Source: Planococcus sp. MSAK28401 (GTDB taxonomy: Bacteria; Bacillota; Bacilli; Bacillales_A; Planococcaceae). From it: 64,000 nucleotides of DNA. The position numbers were made by a program, and so were the translations under genes. The notes beneath the pieces were generated by a model, which saw only the letters and a list, made by a program, of their open reading frames with translations, did not search any database and had not been told where the DNA came from. Positions within the stretch are counted from its first letter, which is position 1; every line of letters begins with the position of its first letter. Positions 55,615-64,000 of this stretch are shown here, in pieces. The stretch lies in the NCBI RefSeq assembly GCF_018283455.1, contig NZ_JAAMTH010000001.1, positions 681,501 to 745,500 on the forward strand, given 5' to 3'.

Positions 55615-56553
55615 ATGAATTTTGGAATCATTGGAACGAATTGGATCACCGATCGATTTATCAAAGCAGCGAAGCAACACCCGGATTTCCGCATCGGCGC
55701 AGTGTATTCGAGAACGGAAGAGACCGGCCGCGCGTTTGCAGAGAAATACGGAGTGGAAGCGGTTTATACGGACATGAAAAAAATGTTCGAAGAAAGCGGA
55801 ATTGATGCGGTCTATATCGCTTCGCCGAATGCGTTTCACGCTGAACAAAGCCTGCTCGCGATGCAACACGGCGTGCACGTGCTATGTGAAAAGCCAGCTG
55901 TTGTCAGCCTGGACGAGATGGACCGAGTCATTGCGACTTCAAAAGAAACCGGCATGACTTATATGGAAGCGATGAAGTCGACCGTGACGCCGACTTTCCT
56001 GCGGCTGAAAGAAGAGCTGCATAAAATCGGTCCGGTTCGCCGCTACGTATTCCATTACAACCAGTACTCGTCCCGCTACGATAAATACAAAGAAGGGATC
56101 ATCGAAAATGCGTTCAAGCCGGAACTCGGCAACGGCGCGAAAACGGATCTCGGTGTTTACGGGTTGGCGCCGCTCGTCCATTTGGCAGGCGAACCGGATG
56201 ACGTATTGCGTAACCGCTACCTGTTGTCGACCGGTGCGGAAGGGCAAGGTAGCATGATTCTCGATTACGGCGAATGCGAAGCGATCATTATGTACTCGAA
56301 GATTTCGGATTCGTATTTGCCAAGTGAAATTCAAGGGGAAAACGGCGTCGTTGAAATCGATAGAATCAGCGACCCGAAACACGTGCTGATCAAATACCGC
56401 GACGGCACAACCGAAGACATTTCCGTCCCGCACGAGTTCGATACCATGTATTACGAACTCGATGAATTTACCCGTTGCGTACACAAAGGCCAAATAGAGT
56501 CCCCAATCAACACGCACGAGATCTCTCGGCAAGTGACCAAGCTGTTGCTTTAA
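55615..56553 (+). CDS. Gfo/Idh/MocA-family oxidoreductase
   Basis: 312 aa. An N-terminal Rossmann domain (GIIGTNWITDRFIKAAKQHP) with YIASPNAFHAEQSLLAMQHG and VLCEKPAV (the conserved EKP lysine) is followed by the beta-sheet substrate domain. These enzymes use NAD(P) on sugars, inositols or biliverdin-like substrates. ATG 55615 fits the family start and has AGAGGGA upstream; the frame from 55558 is not used. Single gene with its own terminator. Confidence 0.92.
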   Translation: MNFGIIGTNWITDRFIKAAKQHPDFRIGAVYSRTEETGRAFAEKYGVEAVYTDMKKMFEESGIDAVYIASPNAFHAEQSLLAMQHGVHVLCEKPAVVSLDEMDRVIATSKETGMTYMEAMKSTVTPTFLRLKEELHKIGPVRRYVFHYNQYSSRYDKYKEGIIENAFKPELGNGAKTDLGVYGLAPLVHLAGEPDDVLRNRYLLSTGAEGQGSMILDYGECEAIIMYSKISDSYLPSEIQGENGVVEIDRISDPKHVLIKYRDGTTEDISVPHEFDTMYYELDEFTRCVHKGQIESPINTHEISRQVTKLLL

Positions 56554-56570
56554 TGAAAATAGTCAACAAA

Positions 56571-56620
56571 AAAACCGCTTTTCCCGTCCAGTATATGTGG
56601 AGGGAAGAGCGGTTTTTTTA
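56571..56620 (+). terminator. Terminator of the Gfo/Idh gene
   Basis: AAACCGCTTTTCCC and GGGAAGAGCGGTTT (one G-T pair) followed by a T run. Confidence 0.9.
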
Positions 56621-57037
56621 TTTAAAATGAACTTATGAAATTCATTTAGTGCCATTACTCAAAATCACTCTGGAACTGTTTCTTGACTGAGCCTTAGGCA
56701 GTGCAATTTCCGGATACTCCTACTATTTTGTTTCATATCTATTGAACAGTCCAGATGAAAAAGTGGAAGGCGGCGAAGGGCAAAGATGTGCTCCCACATC
56801 GCTGCGCTACTGCGTCGCAAACGAATCGTGTCAGGCACGATTCGCTTCCTAAGGGAGCAGTGACGGAGCAGCGCGACGGAGCGACATGAGCTGAAGACCC
56901 TGGACTGAGCGTAAGCGAGGGAAGCGGCTGAAGCCATGCCCTGGCAGCTGGCATCGCGACGTCCTGTCGCGCCAGCTGCATGACCCACATCCTGTGGGCC
57001 CGAAAGCGTCCGCCTGGAACGATTCATCACTATCTTT
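56621..57037. repeat. GC-rich repeat region, no gene
   Basis: The part at 56757-57024 is GC-rich and belongs with the element at 9474: GTGCTCCCACATC and GCGTCGCAAAC are the reverse of its GACGCATC...GATGTGGGAGCAC, and it ends CGAAAGCGTCCGCCTGGAAC as the other does (AAAGCGTCCGCATGGAGC). Short palindromes are frequent (CGAATCGTGTCAGGCACGATTCG at 56822-56844). The first 130 bases are plain AT-rich DNA. Confidence 0.7.
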
Positions 57038-57829
57038 TTAATCTATTACTAAATAAACTTCCACACCGAAATGGTCCGACACCAGCGGCTTGTGCTCGCC
57101 GTTGAATATGACTTTCGACGATTTGACGGTTACGGGTTCGGTGGAGAGGATCAAGTCGATGCGCAGGTCTTGCTTGTTGTCGCTCCAGCCGGCGATTTTG
57201 CCTTTGACGGTGATGCCGGCGTCTTTTTCCTCAGCCAATGTGTACGTGTCGTGCAGCCCATTTTCCAATAAGTAAGCATAGCCTTGCTGGTCAAGTGAGG
57301 CGTCGTTATTGAAGTCGCCCATCAGAAAGGCTGGGGTGTCTGTGGTCATTTGCCCAAGCAGCTGGTCGGCCTGGAATTTGAACGGTTCTACGCTGTCGTG
57401 CCACCAGCCGGTGTGGCAGGAATAGAACGTGAAGGGCTGGTCTTCGTAATGGATGGTTGCGCCGACAATCTTCCGCGTTTTCGGGGAATTTTTGTCGGTG
57501 TTTTGGCTGACGAAGAAGCTGTGCTCCTCGGCGACTGGGTGGCGCGTCAAGATCACCAGCCCTTCTTCGTAGCGCCCGTAGACGAGGTGGGAAAAGTCCC
57601 ATACCATCGAATAGCCCGTAACGCCGAGTTGCTCCATTTCCTGAAGCAGGACCCATGCGTAATTATCGTGCTTGATGACATGTTCTGGTTGCTCGTCGAT
57701 CGACTGGTTGACTTCCTGTAAGGCGATGACGTCATATTCTTTTTCTGCGATGGCTTGTGCCAAATGGCGAATCTTGTCCAGTTGATTTTCTTCGTGCCAC
57801 GCATGGCAATTCAAGGTCAGTAGTTTCAT
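57038..57829 (-). CDS. Endonuclease/exonuclease/phosphatase (EEP) family protein
   Basis: 263 aa. The metal and catalytic motifs of the EEP fold are present: LNCHAW (Asn), ALQEVNQ (Glu), SCHTGWWHD (His), MGDFNND (Asp, Asn) and SDHFGVEV (Asp-His). There is no signal peptide. It cleaves a phosphodiester or phosphomonoester, either in nucleic acid, a phospholipid or an inositol phosphate; the HTGWW form suggests a non-nucleic acid substrate, but that is open. GGAGGAATG precedes the ATG. Same strand as ptsG but separated by its terminator. Confidence 0.9.
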   Translation of the reverse strand: MKLLTLNCHAWHEENQLDKIRHLAQAIAEKEYDVIALQEVNQSIDEQPEHVIKHDNYAWVLLQEMEQLGVTGYSMVWDFSHLVYGRYEEGLVILTRHPVAEEHSFFVSQNTDKNSPKTRKIVGATIHYEDQPFTFYSCHTGWWHDSVEPFKFQADQLLGQMTTDTPAFLMGDFNNDASLDQQGYAYLLENGLHDTYTLAEEKDAGITVKGKIAGWSDNKQDLRIDLILSTEPVTVKSSKVIFNGEHKPLVSDHFGVEVYLVID

Positions 57830-57876
57830 TGATTCATTCCTCCAAAACGGTTTAATGAGTGAGCTTCATTAGTTTA

Positions 57877-57921
57877 AAAAACCCGGCCCGATGCGAAGAG
57901 ATTCGCACGGGTCCGGGTTTG
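57877..57921. terminator. Terminator of ptsG
   Basis: AAACCCGGcccg and (cggg)tCCGGGTTT pair around GCGAAGAGATTCGC, which itself is a hairpin. On the minus strand a run of T follows. Confidence 0.88.
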
Positions 57922-57942
57922 AAGCTGGTAAGGAAGGTTCTG

Positions 57943-60003
57943 TTAGACTTCTTCAGTTCCAGCTGTGATCTCAATCAAGTCTTTCGTATTCGCGGCTACT
58001 CGGCCGGATGTTTTGATGTTCACTTGCTGTCCTTCTTGGAGACTCGTGAATACCACTGGCGTGATGATGGAAGGAGCGTGTTCGCCGATATAGGCGAGGT
58101 CCATTTCCATCAATAATTGTCCTTGTTCGACAAGGTCGCCTTGTTCAACATGGGCAGTGAAACCTTCGCCTTTCAGATGGACAGTATCGATGCCGATATG
58201 GATGAGCATTTCAGTGCCATCATCTGCTTTGAGGCCAATGGCGTGTTTCGTCGGGAACAAAGTAACGACTTCTCCGTTCACTGGCGAGAACACTTTGCCT
58301 TCGGACGGTTTAATTGCAAAGCCGTCGCCGACCATTCTGCCGGAAAAGACTTGGTCCGGTACATCGGTAATCGGTAGGATATCGCCTGTGATCGGGATGC
58401 CGAAATCAACTGTGCCGAGGCGTACCGGTGCGTCTCCAGCATCTTTTGCCTGGTCGATGATCTGGGATACATCTTGTTTTGTGCGCGGCGTTTTGCCGTT
58501 AATGATGTCTTGCATTTGCCCGCGCAGATTGTCGGAAACCGGCCCGAAAATCGCTTGGATGTTATTGCCGACTTCCATGACGCCGGAAGCACCGAGTTTT
58601 TTCAATCGGTTTTTGTCGACTGCGCTCTTGTCTTCTACACTGACGCGCAGGCGGGTAATGCAGGCATCGAGATGGGTGATGTTTTGTTGGCCACCCATTG
58701 CTTGCAGGATTTCGTATGGCAATTCACCGGCAACGGCTGAATCGTCGTCTTCGTCTGCTTCGTCGTCTTCACGCCCTGGCGTCATCAAATTGAATTTTGT
58801 GATGGCGAAGCGGAAGCCGAAATAGTAAATGACGGCGAAGAACAGACCAACAATGATAACCCAGAACCATTCCGTTCTACCCGGCATGACGCCGAACAGC
58901 AGGAAGTCGATGAGGCCGCCGGAGAAAGTCATGCCGATTTTAACATCAAGAATGTGCATGATCATAAAGGACAGTCCAGCGAATACTGCGTGGATCCCGA
59001 ACAATACTGGTGCTACGAAAAGGAATGCGAATTCAAGCGGTTCAGTGATCCCTGTCAAAAATGAAGTGAGGGCAGCTGAACCCATAATGCCGCCAACAAC
59101 TTTCTTGCGTTCAGGGCGTGCGCAGTGGTAGATCGCAAGCGCTGCTGCTGGAAGGCCGAACATCATAAACGGATATTTTCCTGTCATGAACGTGCCGGCT
59201 GTGAAATCGACTCCATCACGCAATTGCTCAATAAAGATGCGCTGGTCGCCGCGGATGATTTCGCCAGCTTCATTTGTATACGTGCCGAACTCAAACCAGA
59301 ACGGTGAGTAGAAAATGTGGTGAAGCCCGAAAGGAATCAACGAGCGTTCGACAAGGCCGAAGACGAACGCCGCAAGTGTGCGGTTTGTGTCTAGGATGAA
59401 ATAAGAGAGCGTGTTTAGGCCGTTCTGTGCAAAAGGCCACACAAGGTACATCGCGACACCGAGAAACAATGCCGAGAATGCAGTAATAATTGGAACAAAG
59501 CGCTTTCCGGCGAAGAAGCCGAGAAATTGCGGCAAGTTGATATTGTAGAATTTATTGTACATCGCTGCGGCCAATATCCCGACGATGATCCCGCCGAAGA
59601 CGCCGGTCTGCAAGGTTGGAATGCCGAGGACCATGGCGTACGCAGGATCTGAAGTGGCCAACTCTTCTGTGATGCCGCCGACTGCTTTCATTGTGACGTT
59701 CATGATCAAATAGCCGATGATCGCGGCAAGACCTGCGACGCCGTCACCGCCGGCTAAGCCAATCGCTACACCGACCGCAAAGAGCAGTGGCAAGTTGTCA
59801 AAGATGACACCGCCGGCTTCCGCCATGATAAAGAGCAATGACTGGACCCATGGGGTGCCGAAGAATGGTACCGCTTCCACAAATGTGTCTTGTGAAAAGC
59901 TTGTGCCGAATGCCAGCAAAATTCCTGCTGCAGGCAAGAGTGCGACAGGCAGCATCAATGCCTTCCCGACTTTTTGCAATGTACCGAATACATTAGTAGA
60001 CAT
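57943..60003 (-). CDS. ptsG: PTS glucose transporter, IICBA
   Basis: 686 aa, the length of the Bacillus enzyme. The EIIC domain (about residues 1-420) has ten helices and [16 protein letters not shown]; an acidic linker ([11 protein letters not shown]) leads to EIIB with Cys in [10 protein letters not shown] (near residue 462), and a second linker to EIIA, whose phospho-His is in [14 protein letters not shown] near residue 610. It takes up and phosphorylates glucose. AAAGGAGG precedes the ATG. Controlled by the RAT/terminator leader and GlcT, encoded next to it. Confidence 0.95.
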   Translation of the reverse strand: MSTNVFGTLQKVGKALMLPVALLPAAGILLAFGTSFSQDTFVEAVPFFGTPWVQSLLFIMAEAGGVIFDNLPLLFAVGVAIGLAGGDGVAGLAAIIGYLIMNVTMKAVGGITEELATSDPAYAMVLGIPTLQTGVFGGIIVGILAAAMYNKFYNINLPQFLGFFAGKRFVPIITAFSALFLGVAMYLVWPFAQNGLNTLSYFILDTNRTLAAFVFGLVERSLIPFGLHHIFYSPFWFEFGTYTNEAGEIIRGDQRIFIEQLRDGVDFTAGTFMTGKYPFMMFGLPAAALAIYHCARPERKKVVGGIMGSAALTSFLTGITEPLEFAFLFVAPVLFGIHAVFAGLSFMIMHILDVKIGMTFSGGLIDFLLFGVMPGRTEWFWVIIVGLFFAVIYYFGFRFAITKFNLMTPGREDDEADEDDDSAVAGELPYEILQAMGGQQNITHLDACITRLRVSVEDKSAVDKNRLKKLGASGVMEVGNNIQAIFGPVSDNLRGQMQDIINGKTPRTKQDVSQIIDQAKDAGDAPVRLGTVDFGIPITGDILPITDVPDQVFSGRMVGDGFAIKPSEGKVFSPVNGEVVTLFPTKHAIGLKADDGTEMLIHIGIDTVHLKGEGFTAHVEQGDLVEQGQLLMEMDLAYIGEHAPSIITPVVFTSLQEGQQVNIKTSGRVAANTKDLIEITAGTEEV

Positions 60004-60079
60004 AAAATTTCCTCCTTTATTGGTAAAACTTACTGCGGATCAAACGGGATTGAGCGTGTTTGGCGGAAGCTAAAGCATA

Positions 60080-60134
60080 CAAAAAAGGCATGAGCGGAAA
60101 AGGCATCGGTAAAAAAAGGGGAGAGATCCCCTAG
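60080..60134 (-). promoter_or_regulatory. ptsG leader terminators
   Basis: On the minus strand, AGGGG(ATCTCT)CCCCT followed by eight T lies at 60112-60134. A second candidate is CTCATGCC plus six T at 60081-60094, whose partner GGCATGAG lies inside the RAT. Either would stop transcription before ptsG unless GlcT binds. Confidence 0.7.
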
Positions 60135-60154
60135 ATTAACCGTTGTACCTTTTC

Positions 60155-60184
60155 ATACTCATGCCTGATCGAATCAGTAACACG
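60155..60184 (-). promoter_or_regulatory. RAT sequence, GlcT target
   Basis: On the minus strand: GTTACTGATTCGATCAGG, then CATGAGTATGA. It matches the ribonucleic antiterminator of Bacillus ptsG leaders in sequence and place, and its GGCATGAG part overlaps a terminator arm, so binding of GlcT would prevent termination. Confidence 0.8.
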
Positions 60185-60190
60185 TATGAA

Positions 60191-61033
60191 TCAGTTTGTA
60201 TGGGTCAAGCGCTGCAGATGAATCGTCAGATAAAGTACTTCCGCTTCGTCGACAGGCTTTTTTAATTGGTTTTGCATCACTTTAATGAGCTTCCAAGCCA
60301 GATTATAGCACACGGGGTATTCGGCTTTCAATAGCTCTTGGAGTTTATTTTCATCACCGAGCGATTCCCCGTGATGGATGCGGTCGATCGCCCGGTGCAA
60401 ATGCTGAATCAAGCGATGGTAATTCACATTGTCTTTGCTGATGTCGACTTTCAACCCATCTTCGATCAATTCTGTCAGGCGTGAGATGAGTGCGTGGTCG
60501 CGGTTCATGTCGCGCAAGGATTTGTCAGTCACGGCACTATGGATGTGGAGTGCGATAAAACCGATCTCGCCTTCCGGAAACACGATGCCCAGCTGGCGTT
60601 CAAACTCTTTCACGACACCTTTTGCCACTTGGTATTCTTTCGGATACAAAGACTCGATTTCAAACAGGAAGGAGTTAGAGAACTGCATGTTTTGCTGGAT
60701 GCGCTTGATGGCAAAAGACAAATGATCCGTCAGCGCCACGTGAATGTGTTCATTCAACTCGGTGCCCATCTGTTCTTCGATATATAATAGTTGATCATTG
60801 ATAAACGCGATCAAGTCTTCATCGATATAAGGGATCAAGTTGACGTATTGTTCCTTCTCCGCCTCATCTTTTAACAGGAAGGTCTTATCGGCATGATCAA
60901 AGGAAATGACATCGCCTTTTTTCCGGTTGAAGCCAAGGCCGTTTCCGATCAAGACAACTTCCTTATAGACATCATGGCGGGCGATCACGACGTTGTTATT
61001 CAATACTTTCTCAATGGTCAATAGCTGTTCCAT
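60191..61033 (-). CDS. glcT: PtsG antiterminator GlcT
   Basis: About 280 aa, BglG/SacY family. The N-terminal RNA-binding CAT domain is about residues 1-55 (LTIEKVLNNNVVIARHD, GLGFNRKKGD). PRD1 and PRD2 follow, with HIHVALTDHLSFAIKR and FIALHIHSA, then YHRLIQHLHRAIDRI and VLYLTIHLQRL; their histidines are the usual PTS phosphorylation sites. ATG 61033 follows GGAGG; the ATG at 61045 lies on that site and is less likely. Located directly upstream of ptsG, the usual Bacillus order. Confidence 0.95.
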   Translation of the reverse strand: MEQLLTIEKVLNNNVVIARHDVYKEVVLIGNGLGFNRKKGDVISFDHADKTFLLKDEAEKEQYVNLIPYIDEDLIAFINDQLLYIEEQMGTELNEHIHVALTDHLSFAIKRIQQNMQFSNSFLFEIESLYPKEYQVAKGVVKEFERQLGIVFPEGEIGFIALHIHSAVTDKSLRDMNRDHALISRLTELIEDGLKVDISKDNVNYHRLIQHLHRAIDRIHHGESLGDENKLQELLKAEYPVCYNLAWKLIKVMQNQLKKPVDEAEVLYLTIHLQRLTHTN

Positions 61034-61126
61034 GATTTCCTCCATTCAAAAAAAACGCCTTGACGCGCTAAGCATAATTCAAGTTATACAGGAAAAGGGC
61101 ATGTGAAAACAAGTTTGGTGCGTGAG

Positions 61127-61362
61127 TGTCCCTGTGCACGGCACAATTCGGGCGACGAGGAGTGGGTGGAAATGGCGGCGGGAATGGATTTACGGGGGGC
61201 GGGTGGTTGGTTGCGTCCCTGTGCGTGACACAATTCACACGGGAAATGGGCCGGTTTTTGTTTGATTTCGTCGCTTGTCCCTGTGCATCACACAATTTAA
61301 GCAGCGGAAAATGCATAGGTAGTGGATTTGGGTGTGAAATAGCCCCTGTGCAAGGCACAATT
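61127..61362 (+). repeat. R repeat cluster, four copies
   Basis: Copies at 61127, 61214, 61276 and 61341, spaced 87, 62 and 65 bp. The first and last have the perfect core GTGC-N3-GCAC or near it. Lies between divergent glcT and the VanY-type gene. Confidence 0.93.
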
Positions 61363-61372
61363 TAGTTCGTTA

Positions 61373-61612
61373 AAGCGGAGCTGAAAACAGGCAGCTGATT
61401 CGAGAAGAAAGCACCTCAGAAGAAATAAGGCAAGAAGAGGGAGTAGCACAAGAATAAGCGGTAGCAAGTAAAGCAGCAGTTGCAGACACAGCGACACCAG
61501 CCACAGTCGAAGTGAATGGCTCGAATGACTATCCGTGGAAGGCAGTTGATCTGGATGGTATGATCATGGACGTAGCGAAAAGCTTGTATCCTGGTGCCCA
61601 AAGATATGCGAC
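61373..61612 (+). pseudogene. Remnant of an unknown gene (3' end)
   Basis: One frame reads STSEEIRQEEGVAQE, a stop (TAA), then AVASKAAVADTATPATVEVN and GSNDYPWKAVDLDGMIMDVA to a final TGA at 61612. It looks like the C-terminal end of a lost coding region with one nonsense codon. No start or ribosome binding site. Family not recognised. Confidence 0.4.
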
Positions 61613-61664
61613 CTGATTTTTATGTGTAATAAAGATACAGCAAAAGAAGATGGAGTTGGTTTTT

Positions 61665-62978
61665 ATGACGAAAAACAAAATGACAACAAAAGCGGTTATC
61701 TCAACAGCAGTACTCACATTGGCTATTTCCATCGTGCCAACGGGCAATGCTTTTAGCAATATCGAATTCGGCCTGATTCAAGCAGAGGCGTCGACAGCCA
61801 CGCATGTGGCGAAAGGGAATTTGAATCTTCGCAGTGGCGGTTCATTAAAGGACAAGATCATTTTGCAAATTCCTAAGGGTGGAAAAATTGAGTACATCTC
61901 GGGAAGCGGTATTTGGTACAAAGTGAAGTATGGCACGACCACGGGTTATGTTCATTCCGACTACATAACGAAAATCGAAACAGTCGCACCAGAAACACCA
62001 AAAGAAACCTCGGCGACCCATTTTGCGAAAAGTAACGTCAACCTCCGTACCGGGGCTTCGACCAAACACGAAATTATGTTGCAGATTCCTAAAAACGGAA
62101 AAGTTTCGTATATCTCAAAAAGCGGCATTTGGTACAAAGTGAAGTATGGTACGAACACGGGTTATGTTCACTCGGATTACCTAACAAAAATCGAGACAGT
62201 CGCACCAGAGACACCAAAAGAAATCCCGGCAACCCATTTTGCGAAAAGTAACCTCAACCTCCGTACCGGGGCTTCGACCAAACACGAAATTGTGTTGCAG
62301 ATTCCTAAAAACGGAAAAGTTTCGTATATTTCGAAGAGCGGTATTTGGTATAAAGTGAAGTACGGCACGAAAACGGGCTATGTTCATTCCGGCTACCTAG
62401 CAAAAATCGGAGCAGCAGAACCATCGAAATACCCGGCTCCTTCGACGGACACACCGGGCAAATATGTAGAAGACATTTTGATTGTGAATAAAAAGTATGC
62501 ATTGCCTTCAACTTACAATCCAGGAATAAATGCTACGGCGAAAAAAGCATTGGATGCTATGATTGCTGATGCAAAAAAACAGAGCGTTACATTAAAGAAC
62601 ACGAGTTCATACCGTTCTTATTGGTATCAAAACACCCTGTATAATAACTATGTGAAAAAGCATGGCAAAGCAAAAGCAGATCGCTTCAGCGCACGTCCTG
62701 GACATTCTGAACATCAGACTGGACTGGCCTTCGATTTAGGCGGAGTTAATCAAGCTCATTGGTTTGAAGAGTCGTTTGCAAACACTAAAGAAGGAAAATG
62801 GCTGGCTTCAAACGCTCATAAATATGGTTTCCACTTGCGCTACCAAAAAGGCAAGGAAGACATCACGGGTTACATGTTTGAGCCATGGCACTTCCGTTAC
62901 ATCGGGGAGGCCAACGCTACCAAAATCAAGGCTAGTGGAAAAACACTTGAAGAGTATTTCGATATTCCGGGGAAATAG
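61665..62978 (+). CDS. Secreted D-Ala-D-Ala carboxypeptidase (VanY/M15) with three SH3 domains
   Basis: 437 aa. A signal peptide (basic MTKNKMTTK, then a hydrophobic stretch) is followed by three SH3b repeats of about 68 residues, each with NLR(S/T)G and SGIWYKVKYGT, which bind the wall. The C-terminal M15 peptidase has SSYRSYWYQ, SARPGHSEHQTGLAFDLG (zinc His and Asp), and EPWHFRY (catalytic Glu, zinc His). It trims D-Ala from peptidoglycan stems. ATG 61665 has GGAG 9 nt upstream. The second and third SH3 repeats are nearly identical in DNA, so they duplicated recently. Confidence 0.92.
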   Translation: MTKNKMTTKAVISTAVLTLAISIVPTGNAFSNIEFGLIQAEASTATHVAKGNLNLRSGGSLKDKIILQIPKGGKIEYISGSGIWYKVKYGTTTGYVHSDYITKIETVAPETPKETSATHFAKSNVNLRTGASTKHEIMLQIPKNGKVSYISKSGIWYKVKYGTNTGYVHSDYLTKIETVAPETPKEIPATHFAKSNLNLRTGASTKHEIVLQIPKNGKVSYISKSGIWYKVKYGTKTGYVHSGYLAKIGAAEPSKYPAPSTDTPGKYVEDILIVNKKYALPSTYNPGINATAKKALDAMIADAKKQSVTLKNTSSYRSYWYQNTLYNNYVKKHGKAKADRFSARPGHSEHQTGLAFDLGGVNQAHWFEESFANTKEGKWLASNAHKYGFHLRYQKGKEDITGYMFEPWHFRYIGEANATKIKASGKTLEEYFDIPGK

Positions 62979-62985
62979 ACGGAGC

Positions 62986-63018
62986 GAAAAGAGTCTCATA
63001 GGAGGCTCTTTTTTTTTG
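62986..63018 (+). terminator. Terminator of the VanY-type gene
   Basis: AAGAGTCT, CATA-type loop, AGGCTCTT and a run of nine T. Confidence 0.85.
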
Positions 63019-63027
63019 CGCAAGTGG

Positions 63028-63135
63028 CGTCCCTGTGCACGGCACAATTCGAGCGATTCGAGCGAGGAAGAATGGCGGTAGGAGTAGGTTTTTATGGTGG
63101 GAGTGGTTGATTGCGTCCCTGTGCGTGACACAATT
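63028..63135 (+). repeat. R repeat pair, 86-bp spacing
   Basis: Copies at 63028 and 63114. The first has the perfect core GTGC-ACG-GCAC. They resemble the first two copies at 61127 in both spacing and spacer (GGAGTGG, GGTTG), so one is probably a duplicate of the other. Confidence 0.9.
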
Positions 63136-63211
63136 TTAGCAAGGATACACGGTTTTTCATCGTACTGATCACTGATATGAAAGCGAATACATTTCTTTGA
63201 TTAATACTTTA

Positions 63212-63232
63212 ATTGGTATAGACAACTATACA
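63212..63232 (+). promoter_or_regulatory. Putative NagR (YvoA) operator
   Basis: ATTGGTATAGACAACTATAC matches the ATTGGTATAGA-type dre site of the Bacillus GntR-type regulator NagR, 49 nt before the start of the GlcNAc-type permease gene. Confidence 0.7.
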
Positions 63233-63280
63233 AATTAACTCTATAGTAAAAAGCAAGAATACATAAAGGGGTGGAATAAA

Positions 63281-64000
63281 ATGTTTGGTTTTCTGCAGAA
63301 AATTGGTAAATCATTGATGTTTCCGATCGCGACACTTCCGGCTGCCGCATTGCTGTTGCGTTTTGGGCAGGACGATTTGCTCGGGATTCCGTTTCTATCG
63401 GCAGCGGGCGCTGGGATCATTGATAACTTGGCGATTATTTTTGCCATCGGTATTGCCATGGGGCTGGCCCATGATGGAAATGGCGGAGCGGCACTTGCCG
63501 GGGCCATCGCTTATTTAGTTTTAACTTCAGCCATTGTCACCATCAACGAATCCATAAATATGGGCGTTTTCGCCGGTATTCTCTCAGGAATCGTTGGCGG
63601 GCTGCTGTATAACAAGTTTTATGATGTGAAACTGCCGAGCTGGCTGGCTTTCTTTGGAGGCAGGCGCTTTGTGCCGATTATTACGGCGGCCACCATGACC
63701 ATAATTGCCGGCGCACTCGGTTATTTATGGCCACCGGTTCAAGAAGGAATTGACGCGGCCGGGGCGTGGATCTTAAATGCAGGGATGTTTGGGGTTGGTT
63801 CCTATGGGTTCTTAAACCGCCTGTTATTGCCGACCGGTTTGCATCATGTCATCAATACAGTTGTTTGGTTCGATTTTGGTACTTTCACGGATGCCAACGG
63901 CGAAGTGATACGCGGGGAAATCAACCGCTTCCTAAAAGGCGACCCGACAGCCGGGCCTTTCCTTTCCGGATTTTTCCCGGTCATGATGTTCGGGCTTCCG
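63281..64000 (+). CDS. nagE: PTS EIIC, N-acetylglucosamine type, 5' part
   Basis: The first 240 codons of a PTS permease; the rest lies beyond the window. MFGFLQKIGKSLMFPIATLP, the glycine-rich [32 protein letters not shown] and LPTGLHHVINTVVWF are close to GlcNAc-specific EIIC domains. FDFGTFTDANGEVIRGEINR is a loop of that group. It would take up N-acetylglucosamine and phosphorylate it. AAAGGGGTGG precedes ATG 63281. A NagR-type operator upstream supports the assignment. The B and A domains cannot be seen. Confidence 0.85.
   Translation, partial: MFGFLQKIGKSLMFPIATLPAAALLLRFGQDDLLGIPFLSAAGAGIIDNLAIIFAIGIAMGLAHDGNGGAALAGAIAYLVLTSAIVTINESINMGVFAGILSGIVGGLLYNKFYDVKLPSWLAFFGGRRFVPIITAATMTIIAGALGYLWPPVQEGIDAAGAWILNAGMFGVGSYGFLNRLLLPTGLHHVINTVVWFDFGTFTDANGEVIRGEINRFLKGDPTAGPFLSGFFPVMMFGLP

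Overview
The window looks like chromosome of a low-to-mid GC Gram-positive bacterium of the order Bacillales. Planococcus or a close relative is my best guess, but this is inference. The signs are strong GGAGG-type ribosome binding sites, a GlcT-controlled ptsG, a glpF-glpK operon with a cre site, a NagR-type operator, a YfiT-like bacillithiol transferase, a putative holin-like type I toxin and UvrA2. I see no rRNA, tRNA or CRISPR array.

Layout. 1-2 kb: SDR enzyme and a Ca/Na antiporter. 2.2-5.7 kb: a duplicated small gene with one truncated copy, AT-rich membrane genes and an IS256-type element between the copies. 6-9.4 kb: two overlapping glycosyltransferase genes, then a GC-rich repeat element. 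10-16 kb: purine permease, LapA-like protein, SWIM protein, half-size MFS protein and membrane-anchored FAD oxidoreductase. 16.5-20 kb: an IS21-type element that split a 411-codon gene with a 5-bp target duplication. 20-22 kb: GNAT enzyme, a small ORF and two tiny hydrophobic peptide genes. 22-30 kb: amidase, a large M14 peptidase with an amber codon in its signal peptide, aldo/keto reductase, and an MFS exporter with its TetR regulator and three operator copies. 30-44 kb: housekeeping and transport genes including a monooxygenase, YfiT, DUF819, FUSC, an ABC pair, UvrA2, a TspO-like protein and an Hsp31-like protein. 44-47 kb: glpFK. 47-49.6 kb: macro-domain, vWA and Ltp-like genes. 49.6-53.8 kb: an accessory insertion carrying a dead aldo/keto reductase copy and an AT-rich 932-aa DUF4062/TIR-like protein, flanked by duplicated cstA 3' ends. 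53.8-64 kb: cstA, a Gfo/Idh oxidoreductase, an EEP nuclease-like enzyme, ptsG with glcT, a VanY-type peptidase with SH3 domains, and the start of a GlcNAc-type PTS permease.

The most striking signal is a dispersed 22-bp repeat, called R here: TGTCCCTGTGC, four variable bases (mostly RNNR), then CACAATT. I count 33 copies. Twelve neighbouring pairs have start-to-start spacing of exactly 65 bp, with a 43-bp spacer that is itself partly conserved. The pairs often begin 0-13 nt after a stop codon, in the sense of the gene, and are often followed by an intrinsic terminator. This reads as an 87-bp 3'-UTR module or a small mobile repeat, not a CRISPR array.
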